64,000 nucleotides of DNA from Roseitalea sp. (lineage in GTDB: Bacteria; Pseudomonadota; Alphaproteobacteria; Rhizobiales; Rhizobiaceae). The notes under the pieces were generated by a model. The model was not told the origin of the DNA, ran no database searches, and saw nothing but the letters and a program-made list of their open reading frames with translations. Within the stretch, counting starts at the first letter, position 1; every line of letters starts with the position of its first letter. Below are positions 7,589 to 15,921 of this stretch, in pieces. The stretch is taken from the NCBI GenBank assembly GCA_017642895.1, contig JAEPON010000008.1, positions 1 through 64,000 on the forward strand, given 5' to 3'. Both the position numbers and the translations under genes were made by a program.

Positions 7589-8443
7589 TTAACGGTCTGC
7601 CCCGGCCATCAGGACCTGCGTGATCAACCGCTGGAACACGATCATCAAAAGAGCGACAGGCAACAGCGTCAGAACGGCGGCGGCGGCCTGCTGGCCAACC
7701 TGGATATCGATCGTCGATCGGAACATTCCGAGCGCGACGGTCGAGATCTTGATGTCCGATGTAAAGATCAACGGCGTCAGGAATTCGGTCCATGACAAAA
7801 TGAAAGCGAAGATGAACCCGGCCAGGATACCGGGACGCACCAGAGGCAGGAGGATATGGCGCATGACCTGAAGATGCGTGCACCCGTCCATCCGGGCGGC
7901 ATCCTCAACTTCGCGCGGCAGCCGGTCGATGAACGTCTTGAGTATCCATACCTCGAACGGCAGAATGAAGCCCGCATAGGCCAGAACCAGGCTGAAGAAC
8001 GTGTCGTCGATGCCCCAGGAGACGAAGAGGACGAACATCGGAATGAGGAAGATCGTTGTCGGCAGGAAATAGACCGAGACCATCGCGCCCAGCATCAGGT
8101 TCTTGCCCGGTAGCCGTAACCGCGACAACGCGTAGGCGGCCGGCAGGGCAACGATCAGGCAGACCGCGGCCGTCAATGTCGAGACGACAACCGAATTCCA
8201 GATGCCCTCGCGGATCGGCACGATATGGCCTGGCGCCAACACGGAGCGAAAATGATCCAGATAGAGCGTCGCCGGCAAAAACTGCACATCGCGCGAGCGT
8301 ATCACAGCTTCCGGTTGAAAGCTGGTCAGCAAAAGCCCGTAAAGCGGGAGCGCCATAAGGACGAAAACGATCAGCGCCGACCCGTAGATCGTCATCTGAC
8401 GCGCGAGACGTCGGCGTGCGAGCGGTCTCACGCGGTGCTCCAT
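7589..8443 (-). CDS. ABC transporter permease, MalG type
   Basis: Inner-membrane permease of the CUT1 sugar-importer class, 284 residues with about six membrane segments. The cytoplasmic EAA loop that contacts the ATPase is seen as VEDAARMDGCTHLQVMRHI followed by LPLVRPGI. Its start overlaps the end of the MalF-type permease by 16 bp, which is typical translational coupling. It should form a heterodimer with that protein and couple to the ATPase at 2677-3774. Confidence 0.92.
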   Translation of the reverse strand: MEHRVRPLARRRLARQMTIYGSALIVFVLMALPLYGLLLTSFQPEAVIRSRDVQFLPATLYLDHFRSVLAPGHIVPIREGIWNSVVVSTLTAAVCLIVALPAAYALSRLRLPGKNLMLGAMVSVYFLPTTIFLIPMFVLFVSWGIDDTFFSLVLAYAGFILPFEVWILKTFIDRLPREVEDAARMDGCTHLQVMRHILLPLVRPGILAGFIFAFILSWTEFLTPLIFTSDIKISTVALGMFRSTIDIQVGQQAAAAVLTLLPVALLMIVFQRLITQVLMAGADR

Positions 8444-9396
8444 CGCCGCATGGCGAGATAGTGGCGAACCAGCGACATGATCTGCACCACGAACAGCGTA
8501 ACGAGAAGCAGCACATAGGCGGCAGCTGCGGCACGGCCGAGGTCAAAGGCCTGGAATGCCTCCTGATAGACGAAGTAGTTTAGCGTGGTTGTGCTGCCGG
8601 CCGGTCCACCACGGGTCAGAACGAAGATCGTGTCGAACGCCTTCATCGCCCAGACGAACTGGATCAGGACAAGCGGGATGGCGATCGGCACCATCAGCGG
8701 CAGCAGTACGTAGCGGAAGCGCTGCCAGACCGTGGCGCCGTCCACGGCTGCTGCCTCGAACAGCTGGTGCGGTATGCTTTGCAGCCCGGCTAGGAAGAAC
8801 AGCACCATGAAGGGAATCGCTTTCCATATCTCGGCGATTGCGATCACATGCAGCGCGGTCAGGCCGTCACCCAGCCAGATTTGATACTGGTCGATCACGC
8901 CGAGGCGATAGAGCAGCGCATTCATGAAACCGACATCGGCGTGAAACATCTGGCCCCAGAGCACGCCCGCGACTACCGGCGGCACTGCCCATGGCAGGAC
9001 GACGACGACGCGTAAAGTGGTACGGCCTACGAATTGCTGGTCCAGAAGAAGGGCGATCAGGAAACCGAATACCGTCGCCGCAAGGGCAATGAGCAAACCG
9101 AAATAGATCGTGCGCCAGATCGCATCGACAAAGCCGGGATTGGCGAAAAGCCGCGCATAATTGTCAAAGCCGACGAAGGCCCCGATCTGCAGGCGAACCA
9201 TGTCGAATTCGGTCACGCTCAGGGTAAGCGTAAACACGGCCGGATAAAGAAAGATGCCCGCCACGAGCAGGAGCGCAGGCGCGACGAGGGCCAGGCCGAA
9301 GGCCAGCTCGCGCCGGCGCATATATCCTTCAGGGCGGCCGCCAATGACGACCGCCCCGCCGGAAGACGGCATCGGCACGTCAGGTGCGGCTTGCAT
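8428..9396 (-). CDS. ABC transporter permease, MalF type
   Basis: The first permease of the importer, 322 residues, with a hydrophobic segment near residue 30-50 (LAFGLALVAPALLLVAGIFL) and five more. The EAA loop reads FEAAAVDGATVWQRFRYV, followed by LPLMVPIAIPLV. It overlaps both neighbours: 17 bp with the binding protein upstream and 16 bp with the second permease downstream. The order binding protein, MalF, MalG is standard for CUT1 operons. Confidence 0.92.
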   Translation of the reverse strand: MQAAPDVPMPSSGGAVVIGGRPEGYMRRRELAFGLALVAPALLLVAGIFLYPAVFTLTLSVTEFDMVRLQIGAFVGFDNYARLFANPGFVDAIWRTIYFGLLIALAATVFGFLIALLLDQQFVGRTTLRVVVVLPWAVPPVVAGVLWGQMFHADVGFMNALLYRLGVIDQYQIWLGDGLTALHVIAIAEIWKAIPFMVLFFLAGLQSIPHQLFEAAAVDGATVWQRFRYVLLPLMVPIAIPLVLIQFVWAMKAFDTIFVLTRGGPAGSTTTLNYFVYQEAFQAFDLGRAAAAAYVLLLVTLFVVQIMSLVRHYLAMRRWSTA

Positions 9397-10678
9397 TGAT
9401 CAGCTTGACGGCCTCGTCGAGCGCTTCCTTGGGCGATGCCTCCTGCGCGAATGCGCGGGACAGTTGCCCTGTCAGGATCTCCTGCCAGCGCTCGCGGTCG
9501 GCCGAATAACCGCCATCGACCGGGTATTGGTAAGATTGCCGGATCACCTCGGCGAACGGTAGATTGCCGATCACCTCCGGACTGCGCAGCGCGGCATCCA
9601 CCGAAGGCGCCCAGGGCGATGTCGATCCCTGAACGATCTGGTTGTCCAGGCTCGTCGCCAGTTCGATGAACTGACGGCCACCGTCTGGATTGTTGGCGAA
9701 CACCGGGATCGAAAGGAACTCCGAACCATCGATTGAGGCCGACGTCTCAAGAGCGGGATTGGGCGCATAGCCGGAACGACCCTGAATGGCCGAATCCTCG
9801 CTGCCATTGGCAATGCCGGCGATGAACGGCCAGGTGAAGAAGATGCCGCGCTGGCCGGCCAGATAGGCGGGCGAGGCGTCGAACACCCAAGTGTAGGTGA
9901 CCACCGCCGGGTCGATGACCTCGTGCACATGCAGAAGATCGACCATGCGGCTGAGCGCTTCCACGCCCGCCTCAGAGTTCATGATCGGCTGTAAATCATC
10001 GTCCAGGAACCGGCCGCCATTGCCCTGCATCAGGCTGCCGAAAGTGAACATCGCGCCAACGCCGCCCCAATTGTCGGTGATGCCATAAATGTTGTTGTCG
10101 GGATCGGTGATCTCCTGGGCGTATTCGATCACCGTGTCCCAGGAGCCGGGCGATGCATGCCAGTTGTTGGGGGCTTCGGTGTCCAGGCCCGCCGCCGCGA
10201 ACAGATCCTTGTTCCAGTGCATGATCGGCGCCCCGATCGTTACGGGAACGCCATAATAGCGTCCCTGATAGTTGACGGCCGTCAGCGAATTGCCGATCAA
10301 GCCGTTCGGCAACAGCGTTTCCTCGATCAGATCGGTCATGTCCGTCAACCAGCCCTTTTCGGCCAGACCAGCCACAATCGCTGCGGTGACGAACACCGCG
10401 TCGCCCGGACTGCGCCGCGCGATCAGCGTCGAGTTCAGCTTGACCGGAAGATCCGGCGTGGTGACCAGTTCGATCTCGGGCGTTGGTCCGTGGGCGGCAG
10501 CGTAATCAGGTGCCAGCTTCTGAAGATATTCCATGTGCGAGCCGAGCAGCAGCTTGACCGGGTCGCTGTTTCCCTGCTGCGCCCAGGTCATACGCGTCGA
10601 CGACAAGAGTCCTCCCGTCATGGCGGCAGCACCCATGGAAAGCAGCAGCCTGCGGCGGTCCATTTCCTTGTAGAACAT
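9380..10678 (-). CDS. Extracellular solute-binding protein of CUT1 ABC importer
   Basis: Periplasmic ligand-binding protein (family 1 type), about 432 residues. The N-terminus MDRRRLLLSMGAAAMTGG with a hydrophobic stretch and an alanine-containing cleavage site before QQGNSDP looks like a Tat-type export signal. The mature protein begins with VKLLLGSHMEYLQKLAPDY, a usual start for sugar-binding proteins. ATG at 10678 has GGGAG upstream and is preferred over the ORF start at 10699. The gene heads the second transcription unit of cluster 1, and paired operator-like boxes lie 66-103 bp upstream of it. The ligand is unknown. Confidence 0.9.
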   Translation of the reverse strand: MFYKEMDRRRLLLSMGAAAMTGGLLSSTRMTWAQQGNSDPVKLLLGSHMEYLQKLAPDYAAAHGPTPEIELVTTPDLPVKLNSTLIARRSPGDAVFVTAAIVAGLAEKGWLTDMTDLIEETLLPNGLIGNSLTAVNYQGRYYGVPVTIGAPIMHWNKDLFAAAGLDTEAPNNWHASPGSWDTVIEYAQEITDPDNNIYGITDNWGGVGAMFTFGSLMQGNGGRFLDDDLQPIMNSEAGVEALSRMVDLLHVHEVIDPAVVTYTWVFDASPAYLAGQRGIFFTWPFIAGIANGSEDSAIQGRSGYAPNPALETSASIDGSEFLSIPVFANNPDGGRQFIELATSLDNQIVQGSTSPWAPSVDAALRSPEVIGNLPFAEVIRQSYQYPVDGGYSADRERWQEILTGQLSRAFAQEASPKEALDEAVKLINASRT

Positions 10679-10743
10679 CGTTTCATCTCCCTCGTACACG
10701 CGGACGTCAAAAGCTTACGGGCAGGCTCCGCGTTGTCAATCGT

Positions 10744-10781
10744 GTTTCGAATTGCAGAACAGATGTTTCACAATGCGAAAT
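10744..10781. promoter_or_regulatory. Tandem IclR-type operator boxes before the ABC importer operon
   Basis: Two 17-bp boxes, GTTTCGAATTGCAGAAC (10744-10760) and GTTTCACAATGCGAAAT (10765-10781), start 21 bp apart. Both fit RTTTCRNNNNGYRRAAY, as do two boxes with identical spacing at 14893-14930. The proximal edge is 66 bp from the start codon. They are the best candidates for binding by the IclR regulator encoded at 12706-13476. The rest of the gap 10679-10848 has no gene. Confidence 0.6.
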
Positions 10782-10848
10782 TCACTTGCCCATTTCGATA
10801 CCAATCCCCGGTGCAATTGCCATTTGAACAGGCACGCGGCAGGCGCAA

Positions 10849-11244
10849 TCACGCTTCGCCGACAACCGCGATGCAGTCGATCTCGTATTTCAGTGTCCCG
10901 GACAGGCCCTTGGTGACCGTGGTGCGCGCCGGAAAGGGCCGCGGGAACAGTTCCGGATAGAGCCGATTGTAGAGATCGCGATATTGGGGATCGGCGAGGT
11001 AGTTCTGCGTCTTGACGATCCGGTCGAGACCAGAGCCGCAATAAATGAGAATCGCTTCGAGATTGCCGACGGCGCGCCGCATCTCCCCTTCGAAATCGTC
11101 ATCAATGATCTGGCCGGTATAGTCGACGGAAGCCTGACCGGAAACGAACAACAGGTTGCCGACCTGCGTCGCCGGGCTGAACGGCAAATGCGAACGCGGC
11201 ATGGAGGGGTCGGTATGGTATGTGATCATCATTTCAGCTTTCAT
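10849..11244 (-). CDS. RidA-family (YjgF/YER057c/UK114) protein
   Basis: A 131-residue member of the RidA family, enamine/imine deaminases that remove reactive 2-aminoacrylate-type intermediates; many operon-linked paralogues serve specific catabolic routes. The family features are seen as SPATQVGNLLFVSGQASVD near the N-terminus, a middle segment NLEAILIYCGSGLDRIVK and PARTTVTKGLSGTLKYEID near the C-terminus, including the arginine expected in the active site. The start overlaps the M81 gene by 11 bp; ATG codons at 11232 and 11229 are alternatives. Linkage to an aminotransferase makes an imine-hydrolysing role plausible. Confidence 0.88.
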   Translation of the reverse strand: MKAEMMITYHTDPSMPRSHLPFSPATQVGNLLFVSGQASVDYTGQIIDDDFEGEMRRAVGNLEAILIYCGSGLDRIVKTQNYLADPQYRDLYNRLYPELFPRPFPARTTVTKGLSGTLKYEIDCIAVVGEA

Positions 11245-12709
11245 CGAGCGGATAGGTCGGCCTGTTCAGGCGTGTGTATGGCAGCTTGCGCGGGTCCGAG
11301 ATGCATGGTCCCAGCGTTTCGACTGTGAAGCTGGCGGCGGCGATCTTGTCGTAGGCGCGCCGGTGCGCCACCGCCGCCTTGACGCCGATCACCGACAGTT
11401 CCTCGGGATTGATGCCCTGGCTGCGCCATTGGCCAAGATCGAAGGGCGGCGTTTTGAGCGAGGTCAGCAGGATGGTCACGCCGCCATGGCGCACCACCGC
11501 GCAAGGTCCCATTTCAATGTGCTTGCCGCGTGCCGCCACCATGTGGCTCTTGATGTCCTCAAGCGTGAAGTTGCCGTCACTGCGCGAAACCAGTTCGACG
11601 TCAAGTTCGACCGGACCGGGATCGAACGGATTGTCCTTGCCGCCGATGGCGACCATCCTGCGCTCGCTAGGCGCCAGGCTGTCCAATGCGATGACGGCCT
11701 CGGCGTCGGCGATCACCACGCCGGCGTTCTGCGTGCCGGCCGAAAGCAGCGCGCGCAGAACGCCGGTACCGTTGCCCGGCGCTCCGCCACTGACATTGTC
11801 GGACGGCTCGACCAGAATGACGGGACCCTCAAACGCTTGGGCGGCGATACGCGCAAGCACGTCAGCGGGATCATCCTCGGCCGGCAGCCCTTCGGCGCGC
11901 AGTTCCCAGGCTTTCGCACACAAGGCGTCGAGCGCTGCGCGTGCCTCCTGCTCCTGGCCCGTCGTGACCAGGGAAAACGCAACGCCCGCATCGGGCATAT
12001 CAGCGAAGGAAAATCCAGCCACGACATTGACGGCCCATATGTCGGCGTTGTCGGCCTCAATGCGACGGGCGAGCGCCTCGAGTTCCCGCATCGGGGTGTC
12101 GGCGGTGCCGGTTCCCGTCGGCGGCCAGACAATGCCGGCGTGCCGGCTGAACATGCGCGGCACCGTTTGCTCTTTCAGACAACGGGCCAGAAGTTCGGCT
12201 GCCCGTACGGCGCTATCGCGCGCATCGATGTGGGGATTTTCACGGTAGCCGACCAGGCCGTTGGCATGGGCCGCCATGCGCGCCGTCATATTGGCGTGCA
12301 GGTCGAAAACGCCGAAAATCGGCAACTCGGCGAAACCATCGATCGCACGCAGCCGCTCCATAATCGTGCCTTCGACGTCCTCGAAGCTTTCGGCGACCAT
12401 GGCGCCATGAAGATTAAGATAGACCGCGTCATAGGGGCCGCGCCGGGCCACTGGTTCGAGATCGGACCAGAACGCTTCGATAACCGCGTCCTCGACCATG
12501 GCGGAGGGGGAAGCCGCGTAAGTGCAGGCCGGCTCGACATCCCAGCCCTGACGGGCCGCCACGTCCAAAAACCCGTCAATGGTCGAACCGTTGCCGGCGA
12601 AGTCCATGAGCGCCGCCGACCGATCAATGTTGAAATCGCCAAGTCCAGTTGTGCCGTTGACGAAGCAATGGGTTTCGTGAAACAGGCCGGCGAGCAGGAT
12701 GCGGGTCAT
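11234..12709 (-). CDS. M81-family metallopeptidase (MlrC-like)
   Basis: A 491-residue protein of the M81/MlrC family, named after the zinc enzyme that degrades linearised microcystin fragments; most bacterial members have unknown substrates. The N-terminus RILLAGLFHETHCFVNG has the metal-binding HET motif, and VYLNLHGAMVAESFEDVEG, IFGVFDLHANMT and the C-terminal MlrC domain with GAVPGNGTG-like VSGGAPGNGTGVLRALL are visible. It starts within the stop of the IclR gene (ATGA) and overlaps RidA at its end. It probably cleaves an amide or peptide bond in the catabolic pathway of cluster 1. Confidence 0.88.
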   Translation of the reverse strand: MTRILLAGLFHETHCFVNGTTGLGDFNIDRSAALMDFAGNGSTIDGFLDVAARQGWDVEPACTYAASPSAMVEDAVIEAFWSDLEPVARRGPYDAVYLNLHGAMVAESFEDVEGTIMERLRAIDGFAELPIFGVFDLHANMTARMAAHANGLVGYRENPHIDARDSAVRAAELLARCLKEQTVPRMFSRHAGIVWPPTGTGTADTPMRELEALARRIEADNADIWAVNVVAGFSFADMPDAGVAFSLVTTGQEQEARAALDALCAKAWELRAEGLPAEDDPADVLARIAAQAFEGPVILVEPSDNVSGGAPGNGTGVLRALLSAGTQNAGVVIADAEAVIALDSLAPSERRMVAIGGKDNPFDPGPVELDVELVSRSDGNFTLEDIKSHMVAARGKHIEMGPCAVVRHGGVTILLTSLKTPPFDLGQWRSQGINPEELSVIGVKAAVAHRRAYDKIAAASFTVETLGPCISDPRKLPYTRLNRPTYPLDES

Positions 12710-13476
12710 TGCGCTTTCCTGGTCGCCACCAGCCGCGGCCGCTGGGTCACCTGAGGACCGATCTCCTCCATCGCCGATATGATCTCCTCCCGCAGCTCGG
12801 GCGTGAGCCGGCTCTTGACCACCGAGATGCTGATGCCGGCGACGGGCATGCCGTCATCGATCAACGGCACGCCGAAGCAGACGACGCCGGCATCGTTTTC
12901 TTCGTCATCTTGTGCCCAGCCGCGTTCGGCAGTCTCTTCAAGCACGGCTTCGACCGTTGCGCGGTCAACCGGTGACAGGGGCGTACGCTGAACCAGCGTC
13001 ATGGCGTCGAGCAGCTTGCGCTGCCGCGTTTCGGGCAGGAAAGCGGCGATCGCCCGTCCGAGCGCCGTGCAATGGAAGGGGTCGCGCACACCCGGCCGCA
13101 CCTGCCAGCGTACGCTGCGAGTCGTTTCAATGTAATGCACATAGATAATGTGCGTGCCCTGAAGAATGCCCAGATTGACGGTTTCGTTGAAGCGCTGGTG
13201 CAACAACTCCATCACCGGCAGAGCTTGCTGACGCAGATCTTCGTAACCATCGCCGCGACCCAGCTCGTACATGCGCAACGTCAGGCCGTAGCGGCTGCGC
13301 GCCTGATCCTGATCCACGTAGCCGAGCTTGGCCAGCGTCTGCAGGATACGGTAGAGGGTCGCCTTGGGCAGACCGGTTGTCTCGGTAAGCTCCTGAAGCG
13401 TGGCGCTGCGGCCAAGTTCGCTCATGGCTTCAAGCACGAGGAAGGTCTTCTCGACGACGGCGATATGCCCGCTCAA
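12706..13476 (-). CDS. IclR-family transcriptional regulator 1
   Basis: A 256-residue regulator with an N-terminal winged helix-turn-helix (ATLQELTETTGLPKATLYRIL at about 25-45, then LAKLGYVDQD) and a C-terminal IclR effector domain (YVHYIETTRSVRWQVRPG, FHCTALGRAIAAF, and a late GVVCFGVPLID). The start is a TTG at 13476, overlapping the aminotransferase stop in a TTGA arrangement, with GGAG upstream. It is co-transcribed with the aminotransferase, M81 and RidA genes. Paired 17-bp boxes in front of this unit and in front of the importer operon are likely its operators, so it would control both units and itself. Confidence 0.9.
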   Translation of the reverse strand: MSGHIAVVEKTFLVLEAMSELGRSATLQELTETTGLPKATLYRILQTLAKLGYVDQDQARSRYGLTLRMYELGRGDGYEDLRQQALPVMELLHQRFNETVNLGILQGTHIIYVHYIETTRSVRWQVRPGVRDPFHCTALGRAIAAFLPETRQRKLLDAMTLVQRTPLSPVDRATVEAVLEETAERGWAQDDEENDAGVVCFGVPLIDDGMPVAGISISVVKSRLTPELREEIISAMEEIGPQVTQRPRLVATRKAQ

Positions 13477-14825
13477 TGGCCTATCTCCTCAAGCACCTCA
13501 CGCACCGTCGCCAGCGCATGATCAATGTCCTCGTCGGTATGGGCGAGCGAGACATACCAAAGACCCCGTTCGATCAGCCGGACGCCGCGTGCCAGCATGC
13601 CCGCACAGAACCGGCCATACATCGCCTTGTCGTAGTCAAGCACATGGTCGTAACTGGTCGCGCGCGCGCGCTCCGAGAAACCCATATGGAACATCGGGCC
13701 GGGGCCCTGAACCCGAACATCGAGCCGGCCCTGATCGCCAATCGCCGCAATGCCGTCCCGCATCCGGCAGCCCAGCCGCCGGATATGACGGTAACCTTCA
13801 CCGTTATTCCGGCCCATCACATCGATAACAGCGCGACCGGCCGCGATCGAGGCGTTGGAGGCGTTGAGGGTGCCGGCGTGATAGACCTCGCCATTGGCCA
13901 GCGGCGCCATGAATTTTTCTCGGCCGACCAGGGCGGCGAGCGGAAAGCCCGCGCCAAGCGCCTTGCCAAAAAGAGCCATATCGGGCGTTACGCCGAAATG
14001 CCCCTGCGCGCCGCTCGCGCCAAGGCGGAAACCGGTGATGATTTCGTCGAAAATCAGTGCCGAGCCATGTTCGTCGCAAAGCCGACTCAGCCCTTCAAGA
14101 AAGCCCGGCAGAGGCTCGATGCAGCCCTGGTTGCACATGACCGGTTCGGTGATGATGGCGGCAATCTGCGTGCCGTGGGTAGCCATCGCCTCTTCCACGA
14201 GCGCCAGATCGTTCCAGGGCAGAACGATCACATCGTCCGCCAGCGCGGCTGGAACGCCACCACTCCAGGCGACCGGCCTGGGTGGGGCGTTTGTTTCGTC
14301 CCGCGGCGGATTGATCGAAAAGGACACGTTATCAAGCCAGCCATGATAATGGCCGATGAACTTGATGAACTTGGGCCGGCCAGTGACATAGCGGGCCAGA
14401 CGCAGCAGCGCGTGAGCCGCTTCGGAACCGCTGACGGCAAAACGGACCCGCTCGGCGGCGGGCACGCACGCCTTCACCGCCTCGGCGAGTTCGAGTTCAT
14501 CCATATGCTGACCGGCAAAAAGCTGGCCGACCTTGAGCGACTCGTTGACACGCCCGGTCAGTTCGGGGTGCGAGTGACCCAGAATGCACGGTCCCTGTGA
14601 CAAGGTGAAATCGAGGAGTGCGTTGTCGTCCGCATCCCATATCTGCGCGCCTTCGGCGCGAACATAGAACATCGGATGCGGCGCGCCGGCCGCGCGAAAC
14701 TGGCTGCTGACGCCGCCGGCAAGGGTTTCACACGCCCTTTCGTGAAGCGCCTTGGACTTCGGGAACGACTTGTTTTCACTCGCATCCCCGCCCGCGCTTC
14801 CCTTACCGTGATCCGTTTTCAGCAT
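13473..14825 (-). CDS. Class III aminotransferase (glutamate-1-semialdehyde aminomutase-like)
   Basis: PLP-dependent class III enzyme, about 450 residues. The N-terminal core LAGGVSSQFRAAGAPHPMF and DNALLDFTLSQGPCILGHSHPE is followed by AVSGSEAAHALLRLARYVTG, the DEIITGFRLG motif with the PLP-contacting aspartate, and LFGKALGAGFPLAALVG with the catalytic lysine. Catabolic paralogues of this kind transaminate beta-amino acids or amines rather than make 5-aminolevulinate. ATG at 14825 is chosen for the GGGAG upstream; the open frame extends to 15047 without a convincing start. It heads the first unit of cluster 1. Confidence 0.88.
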   Translation of the reverse strand: MLKTDHGKGSAGGDASENKSFPKSKALHERACETLAGGVSSQFRAAGAPHPMFYVRAEGAQIWDADDNALLDFTLSQGPCILGHSHPELTGRVNESLKVGQLFAGQHMDELELAEAVKACVPAAERVRFAVSGSEAAHALLRLARYVTGRPKFIKFIGHYHGWLDNVSFSINPPRDETNAPPRPVAWSGGVPAALADDVIVLPWNDLALVEEAMATHGTQIAAIITEPVMCNQGCIEPLPGFLEGLSRLCDEHGSALIFDEIITGFRLGASGAQGHFGVTPDMALFGKALGAGFPLAALVGREKFMAPLANGEVYHAGTLNASNASIAAGRAVIDVMGRNNGEGYRHIRRLGCRMRDGIAAIGDQGRLDVRVQGPGPMFHMGFSERARATSYDHVLDYDKAMYGRFCAGMLARGVRLIERGLWYVSLAHTDEDIDHALATVREVLEEIGH

Positions 14826-14892
14826 TCCATGCTCCCGTTGGCCCCGGGGCCAGGTTTCTGGCCTTGCCCCACCGTCGGGAGCGAGCTCTATC

Positions 14893-14930
14893 ATTTCGTT
14901 AAGCAGAATGCAAATTTCATATAGTGAAAT
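14893..14930. promoter_or_regulatory. Tandem IclR-type operator boxes before the aminotransferase operon
   Basis: Boxes ATTTCGTTAAGCAGAAT (14893-14909) and ATTTCATATAGTGAAAT (14914-14930), 21 bp apart, match the pair at 10744-10781 in sequence pattern, spacing and distance to the start codon (68 bp here, 66 bp there). The second is a near-perfect palindrome. They are probably bound by the co-transcribed IclR regulator. Confidence 0.6.
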
Positions 14931-15048
14931 TATAAATCGAGCGGCTGGCTGAGAGTGCAAGACCCCCGGCATCGAAGACCGTTGCCGATGCCCGTCTTGC
15001 AAACTTGAACAGAACCAACTTGGAACCGGAGGCCGTTGTGCGCTCAAA

Positions 15049-15269
15049 TCATTCGCCGGAAAGCCCCTCGATCGTGATCAAGAAGCCATCGGCCATGAAC
15101 GCGCGACACCGACCAGCAATTCGTGTTCTCCAAAAGCAACGACGCCATCGGTTCCGCATGCCTCGATCTCGTCGACGATCGCACCCAGGAATGCGGCGCG
15201 TTCGGACCGACTGGTTGGTGCAATGCAGGCAAAAGCGTCCTTATCGTCATCGCGGAATGGCGTGCCCGA
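15049..15269 (-). pseudogene. Coding remnant after dhaL
   Basis: Immediately after the dhaL stop the minus strand stays open in the same frame and reads DDKDAFACIAPTSRS, AAFLGAIVDEIEACGTDG and VVAFGEHELLVGVAR; a one-base change of frame then gives MADGFLITIEGLSGE and a stop at 15049-15051. The composition looks like real protein but there is no start codon and at least one frameshift, so this is probably the 3' end of a gene lost by deletion. I do not recognise the family. The sequence from here to the aminotransferase operator (14931-15048) holds nothing identifiable. Confidence 0.45.
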
Positions 15270-15920
15270 TCAGCGTGGCATGTTGGATGTAACGGCCCTG
15301 TCCGTTGCCGCATCATCGTCGAACATCGTGCCGATGATCAGCTTCACCGCAAGCATGCCGGGATCGTCGTTGCCGATTGAGACGTCTCCGAAAATGCGTG
15401 CGCGGCCCACCCGACAGGGCTTGTCACGAAACGCATCGAGCGCGGCGTCGGCTGCTTGGCCGATCCGGGTAATAGCTTCTTGGGTCGAAACCACGCCATC
15501 GGTCGCGGCCTCGATGCGGGCAAGACTGTCGATGACTGTCTTGGCGCCGAGTTCGGTCTTTCCGCGACTTGTCATCTCCTTGCGGGCGATCGAGAACATC
15601 GACGCGGTCTCCGACGCTTCGATCCGGTCGGCATTTGCAGTGGCGCGTGAGACGGCCATCAAGGCCGCAATGATCAGCGTTCCGAAACTCGAGCCCGTCG
15701 AGCGCGCCGATGCCTTGGCCAGCCGGCCCAGATAGGCGCCGACCGTTTCGGCCGGATCGACATCGACCTGGGTCATCACGCCGATCATGCGCGCCAGCAT
15801 GGTGCCCGTATCGCCGTCGCCGAGGCGGGCATCAGCCTCGTTCAACCGGTTTTCGATGTAGGCGGTATCCCCGGCAATGTGATCCAGCGCCGCCTTGATC
15901 GTTTGGGGGGTAACCGCCAT
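15270..15920 (-). CDS. dhaL: Dihydroxyacetone kinase subunit DhaL-like
   Basis: ADP/ATP-binding kinase domain of the dihydroxyacetone kinase family, 216 residues, about the length of E. coli DhaL. The nucleotide/magnesium site is visible as LNEADARLGDGDTGTML, then STGSSFGTLI, and the C-terminal GRARIFGDVSIGNDDPGMLAV. The start at 15920 is fixed because ATG follows the dhaK stop after a single base. With DhaK it should phosphorylate a small ketose such as dihydroxyacetone or a tetrulose; whether phosphate comes from ATP or PEP is open, but no DhaM or other PTS gene is nearby, which favours ATP. Confidence 0.88.
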   Translation of the reverse strand: MAVTPQTIKAALDHIAGDTAYIENRLNEADARLGDGDTGTMLARMIGVMTQVDVDPAETVGAYLGRLAKASARSTGSSFGTLIIAALMAVSRATANADRIEASETASMFSIARKEMTSRGKTELGAKTVIDSLARIEAATDGVVSTQEAITRIGQAADAALDAFRDKPCRVGRARIFGDVSIGNDDPGMLAVKLIIGTMFDDDAATDRAVTSNMPR

Positions 15921-15921
15921 G

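Noticed and set aside
6058..7623. Plus-strand open frame of 521 codons
   Set aside because: It spans parts of two convincing minus-strand genes and has no recognisable motif.
11156..12754. Plus-strand open frame of 532 codons opposite the M81 gene
   Set aside because: It lies entirely opposite a well-supported gene and its translation is low-complexity R/H/G-rich sequence without domains, typical of a GC-rich antisense shadow.
14826..15047. Extension of the aminotransferase by 74 residues
   Set aside because: The extension crosses the operator boxes and has no ribosome-binding site; the ATG at 14825 does.
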